In this document: one piece after another, positions 35,357-44,989 of the stretch
Numbering within the stretch: the first letter of the stretch is position 1
How the letters are laid out: each line of letters opens with the position of its first letter
Assembly (NCBI GenBank): GCA_965243715.1
Contig: CBDEVU010000017.1
Coordinates: 1,178,001 to 1,242,000, forward strand
Length of the DNA stretch: 64,000 bases
Direction of reading: 5' to 3'
Origin: UBA11606 sp965243715
Lineage (GTDB): Bacteria; Actinomycetota; Acidimicrobiia; Acidimicrobiales; Aldehydirespiratoraceae
The notes under the pieces: model-generated
Databases searched by the model: none
The model's input: the letters and a program-made list of their open reading frames with translations, nothing else
What the model was told of the DNA's origin: nothing
Program-made: the position numbers and the translations under genes

Positions 35357-36444
35357 CTAGGGTCTGCCGCTTCGGCCACGATGTCGGGCGTGGTCGCCGC
35401 GTCGGCCTCGGTGTTTTCGCCCGTGGCAGTTCCAGCAAGGTAGTTCGAGGTTGTCGATGTCGGTTGGCCCGCCATCGGCCCATTCCTTGGTGTGGTGGGC
35501 TTCGGTGCGGTCCGTTGAGGCTCCGCATTCGCTACAGCCGCGATGGCGGGCGATAAGGGCAATCCACTGATCGCGGCTGGCCAGCCGGGTGGAGCGTCCG
35601 AGCCACAACGGTCGGCCGTCGCCTGCAAAGATCTGCCCGACAACTTCGGCGGTGGGGCCGAGTTCGATGAGTACCTCGTCGGGCACTGGACTGCCGTCGG
35701 CTAGTTCGGTGCTGCCCGTTTCGAGGCAGTGCAGCAGGTGGACCATGTGTTTGGGATGCGGCTTGCCAGTACGGGTCGCCCGTGCACCAGTGAGCAAGGC
35801 CACCATGGCGTCGGCGCGGCGCTGCTTTGGGGTCCGTGTGTCGTCGGGGCCGCGTTGGTTAGCGAGCTCCCGTAAGGCAGCTAGGGCTCGGGCGCCATTG
35901 ATTGGGTCGAGGCGGCTCAAAATGTTGACCATCCCCTCGCCATCGACCCAGTCAGTTACTTCACGCAAACGACGCTGCCGGGCGTGACGCTTCTCAACCG
36001 TGCCGCTGAGATTCCCTGCTGTTGACCCACTCCCGAGTCTTCTTAGCGAACCGGTCGGCGGGCAACGCCTCAGCTAAGTGTGAGCAGTTCCTCGGCCTCA
36101 CTCAGCGATACCCGAGCCGCTGCCTCAGCGCACACCGCGGCATGTTCGGCAGTGATAGCCCCGCTGGCTAGGCCTTCGGCCACCGCTGGCATTTGCGCGA
36201 GTTGGGTAGCGACCTCGGCGTCTTGTTTGGACTGGCGATTCGAGCGCCGCGAGAGCGAATGCCCCACAGAAGCGGCATCAGCACCGGAATCACCCAACGC
36301 GTCGATCCCAGCCAAGCACGCCAAACGACGTTCCTGCGCGTGAGCGATCACCCGATCAAGCCCACCAATGGTTGCGGTCAACTCCAGTCGAGACATTCCA
36401 TGGAGAGCAACCTCAGCCATGCTGTCGTGCGCTTTCTGGAACAT
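35357..36444 (-). pseudogene. DUF222/HNH endonuclease, frameshifted
   Basis: The N-terminal frame (36444-36070) has the DUF222 helical pattern (SRLELTATIGGLDRVIAHAQ; GAITAEHAAVCAEAAARV). The C-terminal frame (35968-35357) contains LDPINGARALAALRELANQRG and an HNH domain, CSECGASTDRTEAHHTKEW followed by NLELPCWNCHGRKHRG. The 100 bases between encode the missing link in a shifted frame (ALPADRFAKKTREWVN). Such proteins are abundant in actinomycetes, often repeated and often broken. Confidence 0.8.
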
Positions 36445-36858
36445 GCGTATATCGTATCAGAACGGAATCTAGAACGTCAACCATTTCTTTAAGTTTGACA
36501 AAAATCGCCAACATGGTGGACAGGACTTCAATCCGCTACCCGAGCAGCGTCCGACCAAGATCGGCGACGAGGGTAACTTGGTCACCAAGCACGGGTGATC
36601 CCTTCTGGTCGCCACTGTTCGAGTGCTTCGAGCCCACGGGCCCGATCCTGCGCTATGTCGAGCGCGACAACGATGTGGTTGACGACCGGCCAACGTTCGC
36701 CCGATAGCGCGGAGTGGTCAACACGGCGCAAGCACACCAACCGGACCGGTCCCACAGCGACCGTACACCCACGAGTCGTGAGGTCGGGAGCCTCGCCGAG
36801 CACCGAAAGCGCGACGCGGAACTCCGACTGAGTGGGAACGTTGAAATCAGGCGGATAA
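36445..36858. other. Spacer before IS copy 2, no assigned gene
   Basis: A short minus-strand frame (36582-36803) reads RWPVVNHIVVALDIAQDRAR and could be a remnant of a transposase or regulator, but I cannot name it. No RNA gene or clear promoter is seen. Confidence 0.4.
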
Positions 36859-37647
36859 GGTGGCGTCCCATCGGCGGTGTAATACGAGGCCTGGCGTAGG
36901 TTCCTTCAAGAGCTGCAAACTCATCGAAGGCGACCCACGCCATGCCCAAACGAGTATCGCCTATTGAGACGATCCGCGCCGACATCGACACTGTGTCCGG
37001 TTCGGGAAACCGGTTGAGGAGTGTCTGGAGGAGTTGATGCGCCACTCGGTGCGGCTTGTGCTTCAGCAGCTCCTCAAGGACGATTTCGAAGTGTTCCAGA
37101 ACCGCGACCTGATCGGCATCGATTTGGACTACCTGTTTCTCGACGGGTCGCATTTCAAGATGCATGACGGCACCAACGCGGAGCCGGTCATGGTTGCCTA
37201 CGCCATCACCACTGTTAGCCAACCGGTCCTAGTCGCAGCCGAACCCACCGCGACAGAAACACAACACCGCATCGACGCGTTCGCTGACCGCCACCACGCA
37301 AGCCTTCCCAGCTGCGGTGCGCTGCCCGCAAGACGACCGTCAAGCGCTGACCTCGTACCTACGATTCCCGACCGAGCACCACAAACGTATCCTACACACC
37401 AACCTCACCGAACGGACCTTCGGCGAAACCCGACGACGTGTGAAAGTCATCGGCGGGCTGGCGAGGACTGCGCTACACCCCAGCCATCACCAGACACCTC
37501 TCCAACATCCGCCACCAACTCAACCGACCTGCCACCGAGGAGATCCCAACCACCACAGCCCCCGACGACACCGCCACAGCCGCCGCCTAGAATGACCAAC
37601 AGGAACCAACGCCTAGGCCCGAGTTACACCAAACCTGGGACGCCACC
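36859..37647 (+). mobile_element. IS256-type (mutator) element, internally deleted copy 2
   Basis: Its inverted repeats GGTGGCGTCCCA (36859-36870) and TGGGACGCCACC (37636-37647) are identical to those of copy 1. The first 200 bases and the last 450 are nearly the same as copy 1, but about 225 bases corresponding to 32336-32561 of copy 1 are missing, joining LKDD directly to FEVFQNRDL. One frame (37034-37651) stays open across LDYLFLDGSHFKMHDG. At 789 bases it resembles a non-autonomous derivative. Confidence 0.85.
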
Positions 37648-37768
37648 CTAGCTGAGCCGACCTAGCCCATCAGGCCGACCACTGGGAACTGGGTGCGGCA
37701 TCATATCGACCAGCGCCTCGCCGCAACTGACGATGACCTTTGTTCACCTGTGCGTTAGAGGGCATGGT

Positions 37769-38554
37769 TTAGTTGGCGAACTCTGGGGCTGGTTCTGCCG
37801 CGCCGGTCATGATTGCGACCGCTTCGTTCATGGTGTGGGACTTTGGCGTTACCACCGCGACCCTTCGGCCTAATCGCTGGATGTGGATCCGGTCGGCGAC
37901 ATCGAAAACGTGGGGCATGTTGTGGCTAATCAGAATCACGGGCAGTCCTCGGTCGCGAAGATCGCGAATGAGGGAAAGGACTTGGCCGGACTCGCGTACT
38001 CCAAGAGCAGCGGTTGGCTCGTCGAGGATGACAACCTTGCTACCGAACGCGGCTGCGCGGGCGACAGCGACAGCCTGTCGTTGTCCACCAGAAAGCGTTT
38101 CGACCGCCTGGGTGATGTCTTGCAGGGTGCCTATACCGAGGTCGTCGAGCGCTTGCTTCGCCTCACGTCGCATCCCTTGTTTGTCCACCATACGAAATAT
38201 CGAACCCAGCACACCGGGCCGGCGTTTCTCTCTACCGAGAAACATGTTGGTCGCTATGTCGAGCGCGGGAGCGACTGCCAGACTCTGGTACACGGTCTCG
38301 ATGCCAGCTTCCTGAGCGTCTTGGGGTCGCTTGCATTGCAGCGGTTCATTATCGAGCGCCATTGTCCCTTCGTCTGGGAGCATCGCCCCGGAGAGGCACT
38401 TGATCAGCGAAGACTTGCCGGCGCCGTTGTCGCCGATGATCCCGAGCACTTCTCCGGCATGCAACTCGAGGTCTGAACCGTTCAAGGCGGTTACGCGACC
38501 GAATCGCTTTACTAGACCTGTGGCTTGGAGGATTGGCGCACCGTTGGTTGTCAT
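37769..38554 (-). CDS. Ribose-type sugar ABC transporter ATPase
   Basis: Walker A GDNGAGKSSL, signature LSGGQRQAVAVARAAA, Walker B VVILDEPTAALG and switch region LISHNM are present in a single-domain ATPase of 261 residues. The ATG at 38554 overlaps the permease stop (ATGA); the longer frame to 38824 is not real. It is the last gene of the binding protein-permease-ATPase operon. Confidence 0.92.
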   Translation of the reverse strand: MTTNGAPILQATGLVKRFGRVTALNGSDLELHAGEVLGIIGDNGAGKSSLIKCLSGAMLPDEGTMALDNEPLQCKRPQDAQEAGIETVYQSLAVAPALDIATNMFLGREKRRPGVLGSIFRMVDKQGMRREAKQALDDLGIGTLQDITQAVETLSGGQRQAVAVARAAAFGSKVVILDEPTAALGVRESGQVLSLIRDLRDRGLPVILISHNMPHVFDVADRIHIQRLGRRVAVVTPKSHTMNEAVAIMTGAAEPAPEFAN

Positions 38555-39588
38555 GTCGCTACCTTGCGTATCCATTGGTCGAGCGTGACCGCGATGATGA
38601 TGAGCGCGCCAATAGCGAAGTTCTCGTAGAACACGTCCACACCGGCAAGGCTCAAGCCGATTCTGAACACGGTCACGATCACTGCGCCGATCAGCGTTCC
38701 CCAAATGCGACCCCGGCCCCCGAAGAGACTCGTGCCGCCGATCACGACAGCGGTAATCGTCTGAAGGTTGACATCGGTAGCCGCGTTGGTGCTTGCCGAC
38801 AGTGACCTTCCCAGTTGGACCCATCCGCCAAGGGCATAAATGAGTCCAGCAACCATATAGACGCTAAGGAGTACGCGGTTTACGTTTATGCCTGCTAGTC
38901 GAGCGGCTTCAGGGTCGTCGCCTGTGGCGTAGACGTGTCGACCCCAGGCAGTGTTGGCCAGGATGTAAGCAAATATGGCGTATAGGCCGATAACGACTAG
39001 CACGCCGGTAGTTATTCGCATCGACCCGAGTGATATTCCTTTCCCTGTCCACAACAGCAGAGAGTCCTCCCCGCCGAGTTGTTCTCTCGATGTTGTTTGA
39101 GCGTCGCTGTACACGAGCGCCAACGAGTTGAACATGAAGAACGTGCCGAGTGTGACGATGAACGGCGGAAGGCGCAGCTTCGTGACGATCCCGCCGTGGA
39201 AGGCTCCTAACGTTAGGCCGACCGCAACCCCGATCAGCAACGCGCCGATGGTCGGCACACCGTTCTCCGCTGCGGTGCGGGCAACCACGAGGTGGGTGAG
39301 GATCATTGCTGTCCCGACCGCGAGGTCGATACCGGCCGTGAGAATGATGAGCGTTTGGCCGATCGCGAGAACAGCCATGACTGCGGTCTGTTGAAGGATG
39401 ATCCCGATCGTCTCGGGGCGTTCCATCCGCCCTTCACCGAGACCCGTGAAGATAAGAAATGACAGCACCAACACGAGCATCGGACTTATCACGGGGTAGC
39501 GATGCAGCCCGTGCTGAATCCGGTCAAGCACGCCTTTGGCGTCTCTCGTTAGAGAGTTGGCGCCACCCGATGGAGCAGGTGTTGTCAT
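38551..39588 (-). CDS. Ribose-type sugar ABC transporter permease
   Basis: This is a standard RbsC permease of 345 residues with GIDLAVGTAMILTHLVVA, KLRLPPFIVTLGTFFMFNS, ATGDDPEAARLAGINVN and VVIGGTSLFGGRGRIWGTLI in family order. The start at 39588 (MTTPAPSGG) has GGAGGC upstream; the frame open to 39843 overlaps the binding-protein gene and is not used. Confidence 0.93.
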   Translation of the reverse strand: MTTPAPSGGANSLTRDAKGVLDRIQHGLHRYPVISPMLVLVLSFLIFTGLGEGRMERPETIGIILQQTAVMAVLAIGQTLIILTAGIDLAVGTAMILTHLVVARTAAENGVPTIGALLIGVAVGLTLGAFHGGIVTKLRLPPFIVTLGTFFMFNSLALVYSDAQTTSREQLGGEDSLLLWTGKGISLGSMRITTGVLVVIGLYAIFAYILANTAWGRHVYATGDDPEAARLAGINVNRVLLSVYMVAGLIYALGGWVQLGRSLSASTNAATDVNLQTITAVVIGGTSLFGGRGRIWGTLIGAVIVTVFRIGLSLAGVDVFYENFAIGALIIIAVTLDQWIRKVAT

Positions 39589-39640
39589 GATGCCTCCGTC
39601 GACGATAAGCGTGGGAGGTAGGCGAACATTTGGGCAGAGA

Positions 39641-40753
39641 TTAGCCCCAGCAGATGGCGTTACCTTCGGAAACGGAGATGCTGTCGAGACCGTCGACTGG
39701 GCTGTCGGTGACCAAGGACACGCCGGTGTCGAAGAAGTCAAGACCAGGCGACACTGCAGGAGCGGCACCGCCGCTGGCGAGAGTCTTGATTGCTTCCATC
39801 CCAAGGGTGGCCATCCGTCCCGGGTATTGCTGGGCGGTAGCACCGATCACGCCTTCGGCCACGAGTCTCAAACCCGGGTCGCAGCCGCCGTCGACCGACA
39901 CAATTAACACGTCATCGTCAGCGCCCGCAGCGACGAGCGCGTCGTAGGCACCCTGTGCTGCAGGTTCGTTGATGGTGTAAACGACGTTGATGTCACCATT
40001 GAGAGCCAGGCAGGTCTCCATTGCGGTGCGACCACCATCAGCGGCGCCGTTGGTGGGCTCGTGACACACGACTTCGTACTCGCCGCCGCTGTAGCTCCCA
40101 GTAGATGGTTCGTTGCCGTTGCCGGAAGTGTCGACTTCGTCGATGATGCCCATACCGTTCAAAAAGCCCTGATCTCGGAAGTAGTCCACCGACACGACCT
40201 GATCATCAAACAGGTCCAACATCGCAATCGTGGCCTTCTCGCCATCGAGGGTTCCTGCAGCCCATCGACCAATCGCCTGACCAGCAGCGAAGTTATCGGT
40301 CGCGAACGTGATGTCAACCGAAGACGCCGGATTCGGGGGCGTGTCCAACGCAATCGTCAACAAACCCGCCTCGCGGGCAGCCTCGAGAGCTGGAATGACC
40401 GCATCGCCAGACGGAGTGATAAGAATTCCTCGATCACCGCGGGCCATCGCAGCTTCGATCGCATCGATCTGGCTCTGCGTGTCACCATCCTCGGTGCCAG
40501 CAGCAACGGTAAGGCTCACACCAATCGCGTCTGCCTCAGTCTTAGCTGAATTCGCCATCGACACGAAGAACGGGTTACTCGTATTCTTCAAAATCAACGA
40601 CACACCAACACTCTCACCATCACCATCCGATGCGCTTTCGCTCTGGTCGCCGTTATCTGACTCAACAGCATCATCGTCACCACATGATGCGGCGACCATC
40701 ACAAAGACAACCACGACGGCGAGTAACCGCAAGAACTTGAATCGTGTACACAT
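39641..40753 (-). CDS. Sugar-binding lipoprotein, ribose type
   Basis: The start MCTRFKFLRLLAVVV leads to lipobox VAASC (about residue 24), an acidic linker and an RbsB-type domain (LILKNTSNPFFVSMANSAKT, GDRGILITPSGDAVIPAL, VDGGCDPGLRLV). The start at 40753 has AGGTAGG upstream. The gene is preceded by three LacI-type operators shared with the divergent regulator, so expression is probably substrate-induced. Confidence 0.92.
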   Translation of the reverse strand: MCTRFKFLRLLAVVVVFVMVAASCGDDDAVESDNGDQSESASDGDGESVGVSLILKNTSNPFFVSMANSAKTEADAIGVSLTVAAGTEDGDTQSQIDAIEAAMARGDRGILITPSGDAVIPALEAAREAGLLTIALDTPPNPASSVDITFATDNFAAGQAIGRWAAGTLDGEKATIAMLDLFDDQVVSVDYFRDQGFLNGMGIIDEVDTSGNGNEPSTGSYSGGEYEVVCHEPTNGAADGGRTAMETCLALNGDINVVYTINEPAAQGAYDALVAAGADDDVLIVSVDGGCDPGLRLVAEGVIGATAQQYPGRMATLGMEAIKTLASGGAAPAVSPGLDFFDTGVSLVTDSPVDGLDSISVSEGNAICWG

Positions 40754-40798
40754 GAATTTCCTACCTAACTCGGTTGCAAGCGATACCGCCCAACCGAC

Positions 40799-40875
40799 TG
40801 ACAACGTTGTCAGGACTCTAGGCCCTCTTGTCAACGTTGTCAAGACCCTGACACGATAGTTTGACAACGTTGTCG
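40799..40875. promoter_or_regulatory. Three LacI-type operators between divergent genes
   Basis: TGACAACGTTGTCA (40799-40812) is a perfect palindrome. TGTCAACGTTGTCA (40829-40842) and TGACAACGTTGTCG (40862-40875) each differ at one base. Centre-to-centre spacing is 30 and 33 bases, about three helical turns, so repressor dimers would sit on one face of the DNA. The array lies between the binding-protein gene and the LacI gene. Confidence 0.85.
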
Positions 40876-40899
40876 CCAGCCGATCGACTAGCGCCTATC

Positions 40900-41955
40900 A
40901 TGGACCAAAACGACAAGGCGACACGATCAGTAGGCCTCAACCGACCCACGATGCGTGATGTCGCCGAAGCCGCCGACGTCAGCTTCAAAACGGTTTCGCG
41001 AATCGTGAACGGCGAAGACGGCGTTCGCTCCGAACTCAGGGAACGAGTTCGCAAAGCGGTGAGCGAACTCGGTTATCACAAAGACGACCGCGCCAGCAAC
41101 CTCCGCTCGGCTACCCGCACAACACGAACCATCGGCTTTGTCCAAGTCGACGTCGCGAACCCGTTCTTCGCATCAGTGTTTCGCGGCCTTGAAGACGTGA
41201 CGAGGGAACGTGGATTCGTCGTGCTGTCAGGATCAAGCGACGGCGACCCTGAGCGCGAAGCGGCACTGATAAACACATTCGTCGCGAGACGCGTCGATGG
41301 CCTAGTTGTGATACCCACCCCAGCATCAACTCAAATCCTTTGCGCTGAAATGGATCGGGGCACCAGCGTCGTATGTGTGGATCTACTCCTCAACGAACTC
41401 GAAGCGGATGTCGTGCTGACTGACCACCACTTCGGGGGCCAGTTAGCCACGCAACACCTGATCGATCACGGGCATCGCCGCATTGCGTTTCTCGGCGACA
41501 ACGTCGACGTGTATTCGGCCGCACAACGCTATGAGGGCTATCTCCACGCTCTCAAAGAGGCGGCGTTACCCGTTGAACAACCGCTCATCTCGACCGGGGT
41601 GGGATCGCCTGAACTCGCCGAACGGGAGCTTCGGCGACTTCTCAACTTGCCGTGCCCTCCAACCGCTATCTTCACCGCGCAGAACTTCGTCACCATTGGC
41701 GCAGTCCGAGCGCTCCACGACTTGGCCCTTCACAAATCGGTCGCACAAGTCGGATTCGATGACGTCGAACTCGCCGATGTCGTCGAGCCAGGCATCAGCG
41801 TGGTGCCGCAAGATCCCCGCCGATTAGGACGCGAAGCTGGCGAACGCCTCTTTAAGCGACTCGACGGCGACACAACTCCCTACTCGATCACCAAGCTGAC
41901 GCCCCAACTTATTCAACGCGGATCAGGCGAAATCCCAGGCCCCCACTCCCCATAG
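40900..41955 (+). CDS. LacI-family regulator of the adjacent ABC operon
   Basis: The helix-turn-helix MRDVAEAADVSFKTVSRIVN and hinge DDRASNLRSATR are followed by a ligand domain of normal length. ATG 40900 is the likely start; the TTG at 40861 lies within the third operator. It is divergent from the binding protein-permease-ATPase operon and presumably binds the three palindromes between them, repressing both itself and the transporter. Confidence 0.9.
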   Translation: MDQNDKATRSVGLNRPTMRDVAEAADVSFKTVSRIVNGEDGVRSELRERVRKAVSELGYHKDDRASNLRSATRTTRTIGFVQVDVANPFFASVFRGLEDVTRERGFVVLSGSSDGDPEREAALINTFVARRVDGLVVIPTPASTQILCAEMDRGTSVVCVDLLLNELEADVVLTDHHFGGQLATQHLIDHGHRRIAFLGDNVDVYSAAQRYEGYLHALKEAALPVEQPLISTGVGSPELAERELRRLLNLPCPPTAIFTAQNFVTIGAVRALHDLALHKSVAQVGFDDVELADVVEPGISVVPQDPRRLGREAGERLFKRLDGDTTPYSITKLTPQLIQRGSGEIPGPHSP

Positions 41956-42077
41956 ATCGAAGTTTCCACAGGCTTTGCGTTGAAGCGGTCGCAGCGTTGC
42001 AGCGTTGAGAACAGCCGAGCGACCGACCTGAGACAGCGTAAGCAACGATATGACGCGCGTGGTTCTTGTCGATCCTC

Positions 42078-42407
42078 TCAACGAATCTTCTCAGCAAACT
42101 CGGGCACCTGGCGAGACGAGGCAGCAGTCATTAGGATGAGCAACTCGATCTGTTCGGTTATCAGCATCTTCCTCCAGCCGGCTGCGTCGCTCACTGGATG
42201 CAGAGAAGTGCTGTCGCCATTGATACCAACGAGGCGGTCGCTATCCTCGGCTGCGAGCACGTCGAGGGCGCAGACCGCGGCTAGCAGCAACCCCAGGGTC
42301 AAAAAAGCTACGACCACGTAGGGAACCGGTCCCACCTGGTCATAGGCGAGCGAAGACAGAGAGTGAAGTATTCCGCCGATCGGCGTGCGCGTGTACGCTA
42401 GTGGCAC
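42078..42407 (-). CDS. Small predicted membrane protein
   Basis: The 109-residue frame has one clear hydrophobic segment (VPYVVVAFLTLGLLLAAVCA, about residues 28-47) and a helical C-terminus. There is no recognised family, no strong RBS and no operon partner, so it may not be a gene. The surrounding 41956-42077 and 42408-42640 show nothing else I can support. Confidence 0.35.
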   Translation of the reverse strand: MPLAYTRTPIGGILHSLSSLAYDQVGPVPYVVVAFLTLGLLLAAVCALDVLAAEDSDRLVGINGDSTSLHPVSDAAGWRKMLITEQIELLILMTAASSRQVPEFAEKIR

Positions 42408-42679
42408 ATCAGTTACCCTGCTGCACCCTTCTGTTTAGGGTTATGCCGTTACCTCTGTGTTACCTCGCAGATTTACTACTGTTGCCCCGTACCACATATA
42501 AGGAGCCGCGGCCACGCGAGGAAGCGAATCGATCGCATCCCGATAGCCGCGAAGCTCTTCTCTCAAGAAAACTTCCCACCGGGCGCTACCCAGTTGGCTC
42601 GCGCGGGAGCCCTAGGAGGTCGCGGGATACACTCGGTGGTGGCTGCCGGTGAGGTCACCGGCAGCCCAGAAATGACGTA

Positions 42680-43541
42680 CTTCGCCACCTAAACCTGCAA
42701 CCACAGCACGTCGAAAGACGTGTTATAGTATTCCTCTACGGGACCGAAGCGCATCGGCAGATGCTGCTGATCGACTCAATCCTTCGCGGCTTCGACCTTC
42801 CTAAGATCTTCTTGCGCAAGCTCACCGATGGCTCGCAGGAACTCTTCGATGTTGTCGACGGCGTGCAGCGTCTTACCTCTATCTGGGGGTTTCTCTCGGA
42901 TGAGTTCCGACTGCCACGCAGCTATAGCTACCCGACTGTGTACAGCGTAGGTGGGAAGAACTGGACCGAACTCCCACAGGACGCCAAGGACCGACTGCAG
43001 TTCGCGAAGATCACCGTCACGGAACTTGAGACAAACGACGAAGACGAGATTCGTGAACTCTTTCAGCGACTCCAGCAAGGCGAGCCACTCAACGCGGCCG
43101 AGAAGCGGAACGCCATGAACGTGCCGACTCGGGACTTCGTTGCAGGCCCGCTCGCCAAGCATCCGGTGTGGCCCGAGACTGGCCTGAGGGGAGCTGATCT
43201 GCTCTCCCTGTACGAGGACACCGACTTCGAGCCATCGGGTGAAGCGGCTACAAGAAGCTGGAATCGCTACTCCGCCACACAAGGTCATGGAGTTCTTCGA
43301 CGACTTCGAGGAGGAACGGCGCGGCGCCACTGCCGCTCTGTCAGACCTACGCAGCATGGTCATGGATCTACCAGCACCTGAGGTTGACGCCGAAGAAAGG
43401 CTTGAGCTCCCGGAGATCACGCCGGACATGTTGACCTACGTGAACGCCTTCACACGAGAGGGAGCAACGAAGGAGAACGTAGGAACCCGCGCCGAGGTGA
43501 TGCATACCCGCCTGTATCAGTACCTCCAAGCGAACTCGTAG
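42680..43541 (+). pseudogene. DUF262 (GmrSD-type) protein, decayed
   Basis: The open part contains LLIDSILRGFDLPKIFLRKL, FDVVDGVQRLTSIW, LQFAKITVTELETNDEDEIR and LFQRLQQGEPLNAAEKRNAM, the DUF262 nuclease/NTPase-like domain found in GmrSD and SspE. The N-terminal motif is damaged (LRHLNLQPQHVE is readable upstream near 42682-42720). A deletion near 43225-43245 joins GEAATR out of frame to KRLQEAGIATPPHKVMEFF. No DUF1524/HNH domain follows. Confidence 0.75.
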
Positions 43542-44281
43542 TGCGCAGCCGGACAGCGTGGGCCGACATCGTCTGGGGGCCAGTAACGCTGTCCATGGCG
43601 ACGGTCATTCTCGCGGTGTCAAGCCTCGTCGACAGCGGCGATCGACCGTGGCCTTGGATTGTTGGTAGCGCTATCTTCATCGTCCTACACACCTCGATCG
43701 CGACGGTGAGAAATCTCAACATCGTTCGTCGACTGGGGCGCCACTACGATCGCGTGCAAAGCCGCTCGGTTCAAATCGTGTCGGATCTAGGTCAGCTCAC
43801 AGCAGATCAATTCGACCTCTGGATGGTGGATCTCTACCTGCCGCGGTCTCGCCCGCGGATCAGCAGACGACGACCGTTCGTCTACCTCGAACGGGAACTC
43901 TCGAGACAACTCTCGGTATCCCTTGTAGATGCTCGACCGCAGCCTCCGTCGGTTGACTCCCGATCTGGGCCGCATGGACTCTGTTTCACATCACGCCGAC
44001 CACAGATCTGGTACGACGAGGACACACTTGGTTCATCGCCCGACAACCTGTGGTCGACGTTCAACCCAAGCAACAACGAGCAACTGGCGAAGACGTACGG
44101 GGTCCTTGGAGTCTCGCCTATCGTTGACCAACTCGGAAACAACTGCGTCGGAGTCTTGGTCGTACACGTCGAACCCGAACCGGACAAAGCGCTCCGAGCG
44201 CTCGGTGCCCTCACCTCGCCCGAAGGGCGGCGACGACTCAACAACGCTTGCGTCGAACTGAATGGTCTCCTTGCGAGATGA
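43541..44281 (+). CDS. Two-TM membrane protein with GAF-like cytoplasmic part
   Basis: Two hydrophobic segments (about residues 10-30 and 38-56) are followed by a soluble domain of about 170 residues ending in GVLVVHVEPEPDKALRALGA, which resembles the last strands and helix of GAF-type sensor domains. The GTG start overlaps the stop of the DUF262 remnant by one base (TAGTG), so they were one operon. Such membrane-plus-sensor proteins occur as effectors in defence islands, but the role here is unproven. Confidence 0.55.
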   Translation: MRSRTAWADIVWGPVTLSMATVILAVSSLVDSGDRPWPWIVGSAIFIVLHTSIATVRNLNIVRRLGRHYDRVQSRSVQIVSDLGQLTADQFDLWMVDLYLPRSRPRISRRRPFVYLERELSRQLSVSLVDARPQPPSVDSRSGPHGLCFTSRRPQIWYDEDTLGSSPDNLWSTFNPSNNEQLAKTYGVLGVSPIVDQLGNNCVGVLVVHVEPEPDKALRALGALTSPEGRRRLNNACVELNGLLAR

Positions 44282-44562
44282 GCCCCTTGGATCATATTCA
44301 GTCGCGTGAACCATGCGAGGAGGCGGCCTCTCCGCTTCTTCCATTCGAACGCCATGCCTTCACTCTGTCGCGCTTCCTTCAGGAAAGCGACTTCGGCACC
44401 CGGCTACCGAACGCGTTCGAAGTTGGGGAGCCGCTGATCCTGGCGGCGGGGCTAACCCATGTATCGATCATTACGAAAGGACTCGAGATCAGAATGGACT
44501 CTGCTCCAACATCTGCGAGGAGAGTCGTGGGCCTGCCGCATCTGCGGCTGCCACTGAGCTGA
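44278..44562 (+). CDS. Small hypothetical protein coupled to membrane protein
   Basis: ATG 44278 overlaps the stop of the membrane-protein gene (ATGA). The 94-residue product reads naturally for about 80 residues (LPFERHAFTLSRFLQESDFG, VGEPLILAAGLTHVSIITK). The sequence then becomes unconvincing and may be frameshifted into the frame at 44570-44954. No family is recognised. Confidence 0.4.
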   Translation: MSPLDHIQSREPCEEAASPLLPFERHAFTLSRFLQESDFGTRLPNAFEVGEPLILAAGLTHVSIITKGLEIRMDSAPTSARRVVGLPHLRLPLS

Positions 44563-44569
44563 TACGAAC

Positions 44570-44954
44570 GCCATTTGTATGGGGAGCGACCAAGTTGGCA
44601 ACGCCTCATGCTCTCAGGTGGCGGCAATACACCGAAAGCGACCCAAAGCGTCTCTGCCGCCTCGTCGACTAAGCCTCACCACCTCTTCTTCACAACGAAT
44701 GCACGGCGAAGAACCTGCTGGCTGTGCTCGAGAGCCATGCCCACAGTTCGTTCGAGCCCACAGCCCACCGAGCGCGCGACTTCAAGGCAGGGATCCTTGC
44801 TCAAGGAACCCTCGCCGCCTACCATGCCCGGAACTCCATCGTACACGGAAAAATCCGCTGGCCTGACGATGATCCAGAGCCAACTACCCCAGCTGTTCGT
44901 ACTGGTCGGTTGGCCTGTCGAGTTCTGCTTTTCGCGGTGTGGCGACTCGAGTGA
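44570..44954 (+). pseudogene. HEPN-like C-terminal fragment with internal stop
   Basis: One frame runs from FVWGATKLATPHALRWRQYT to a TAA at 44670-44672 and continues with NLLAVLESHAHSSFE, ILAQGTLAAYHARNSIVHGK and TGRLACRVLLFAVWRLE. The R-N-S-I-V-H segment fits the R-x4-H motif of HEPN RNases. The fragment could be the tail of the preceding gene in another frame. Confidence is low because of the stop and shortness. Confidence 0.3.
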
Positions 44955-44989
44955 CCCGGCATGCAATCGGTTCAAACGTCCGACCTGAG

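Noticed and set aside
42707..42722. CACGTC-GAAA-GACGTG hairpin as a regulatory RNA or terminator
   Set aside because: It lies within readable DUF262 remnant sequence (LQPQHVERRV), has no T-run, and no independent RNA gene is indicated.
42680..43541. DUF262 fragment as the SspE partner of the Ssp operon
   Set aside because: It lacks the DUF1524/HNH part, is on the other strand, is frameshifted and is separated from the operon by unrelated decayed sequence.
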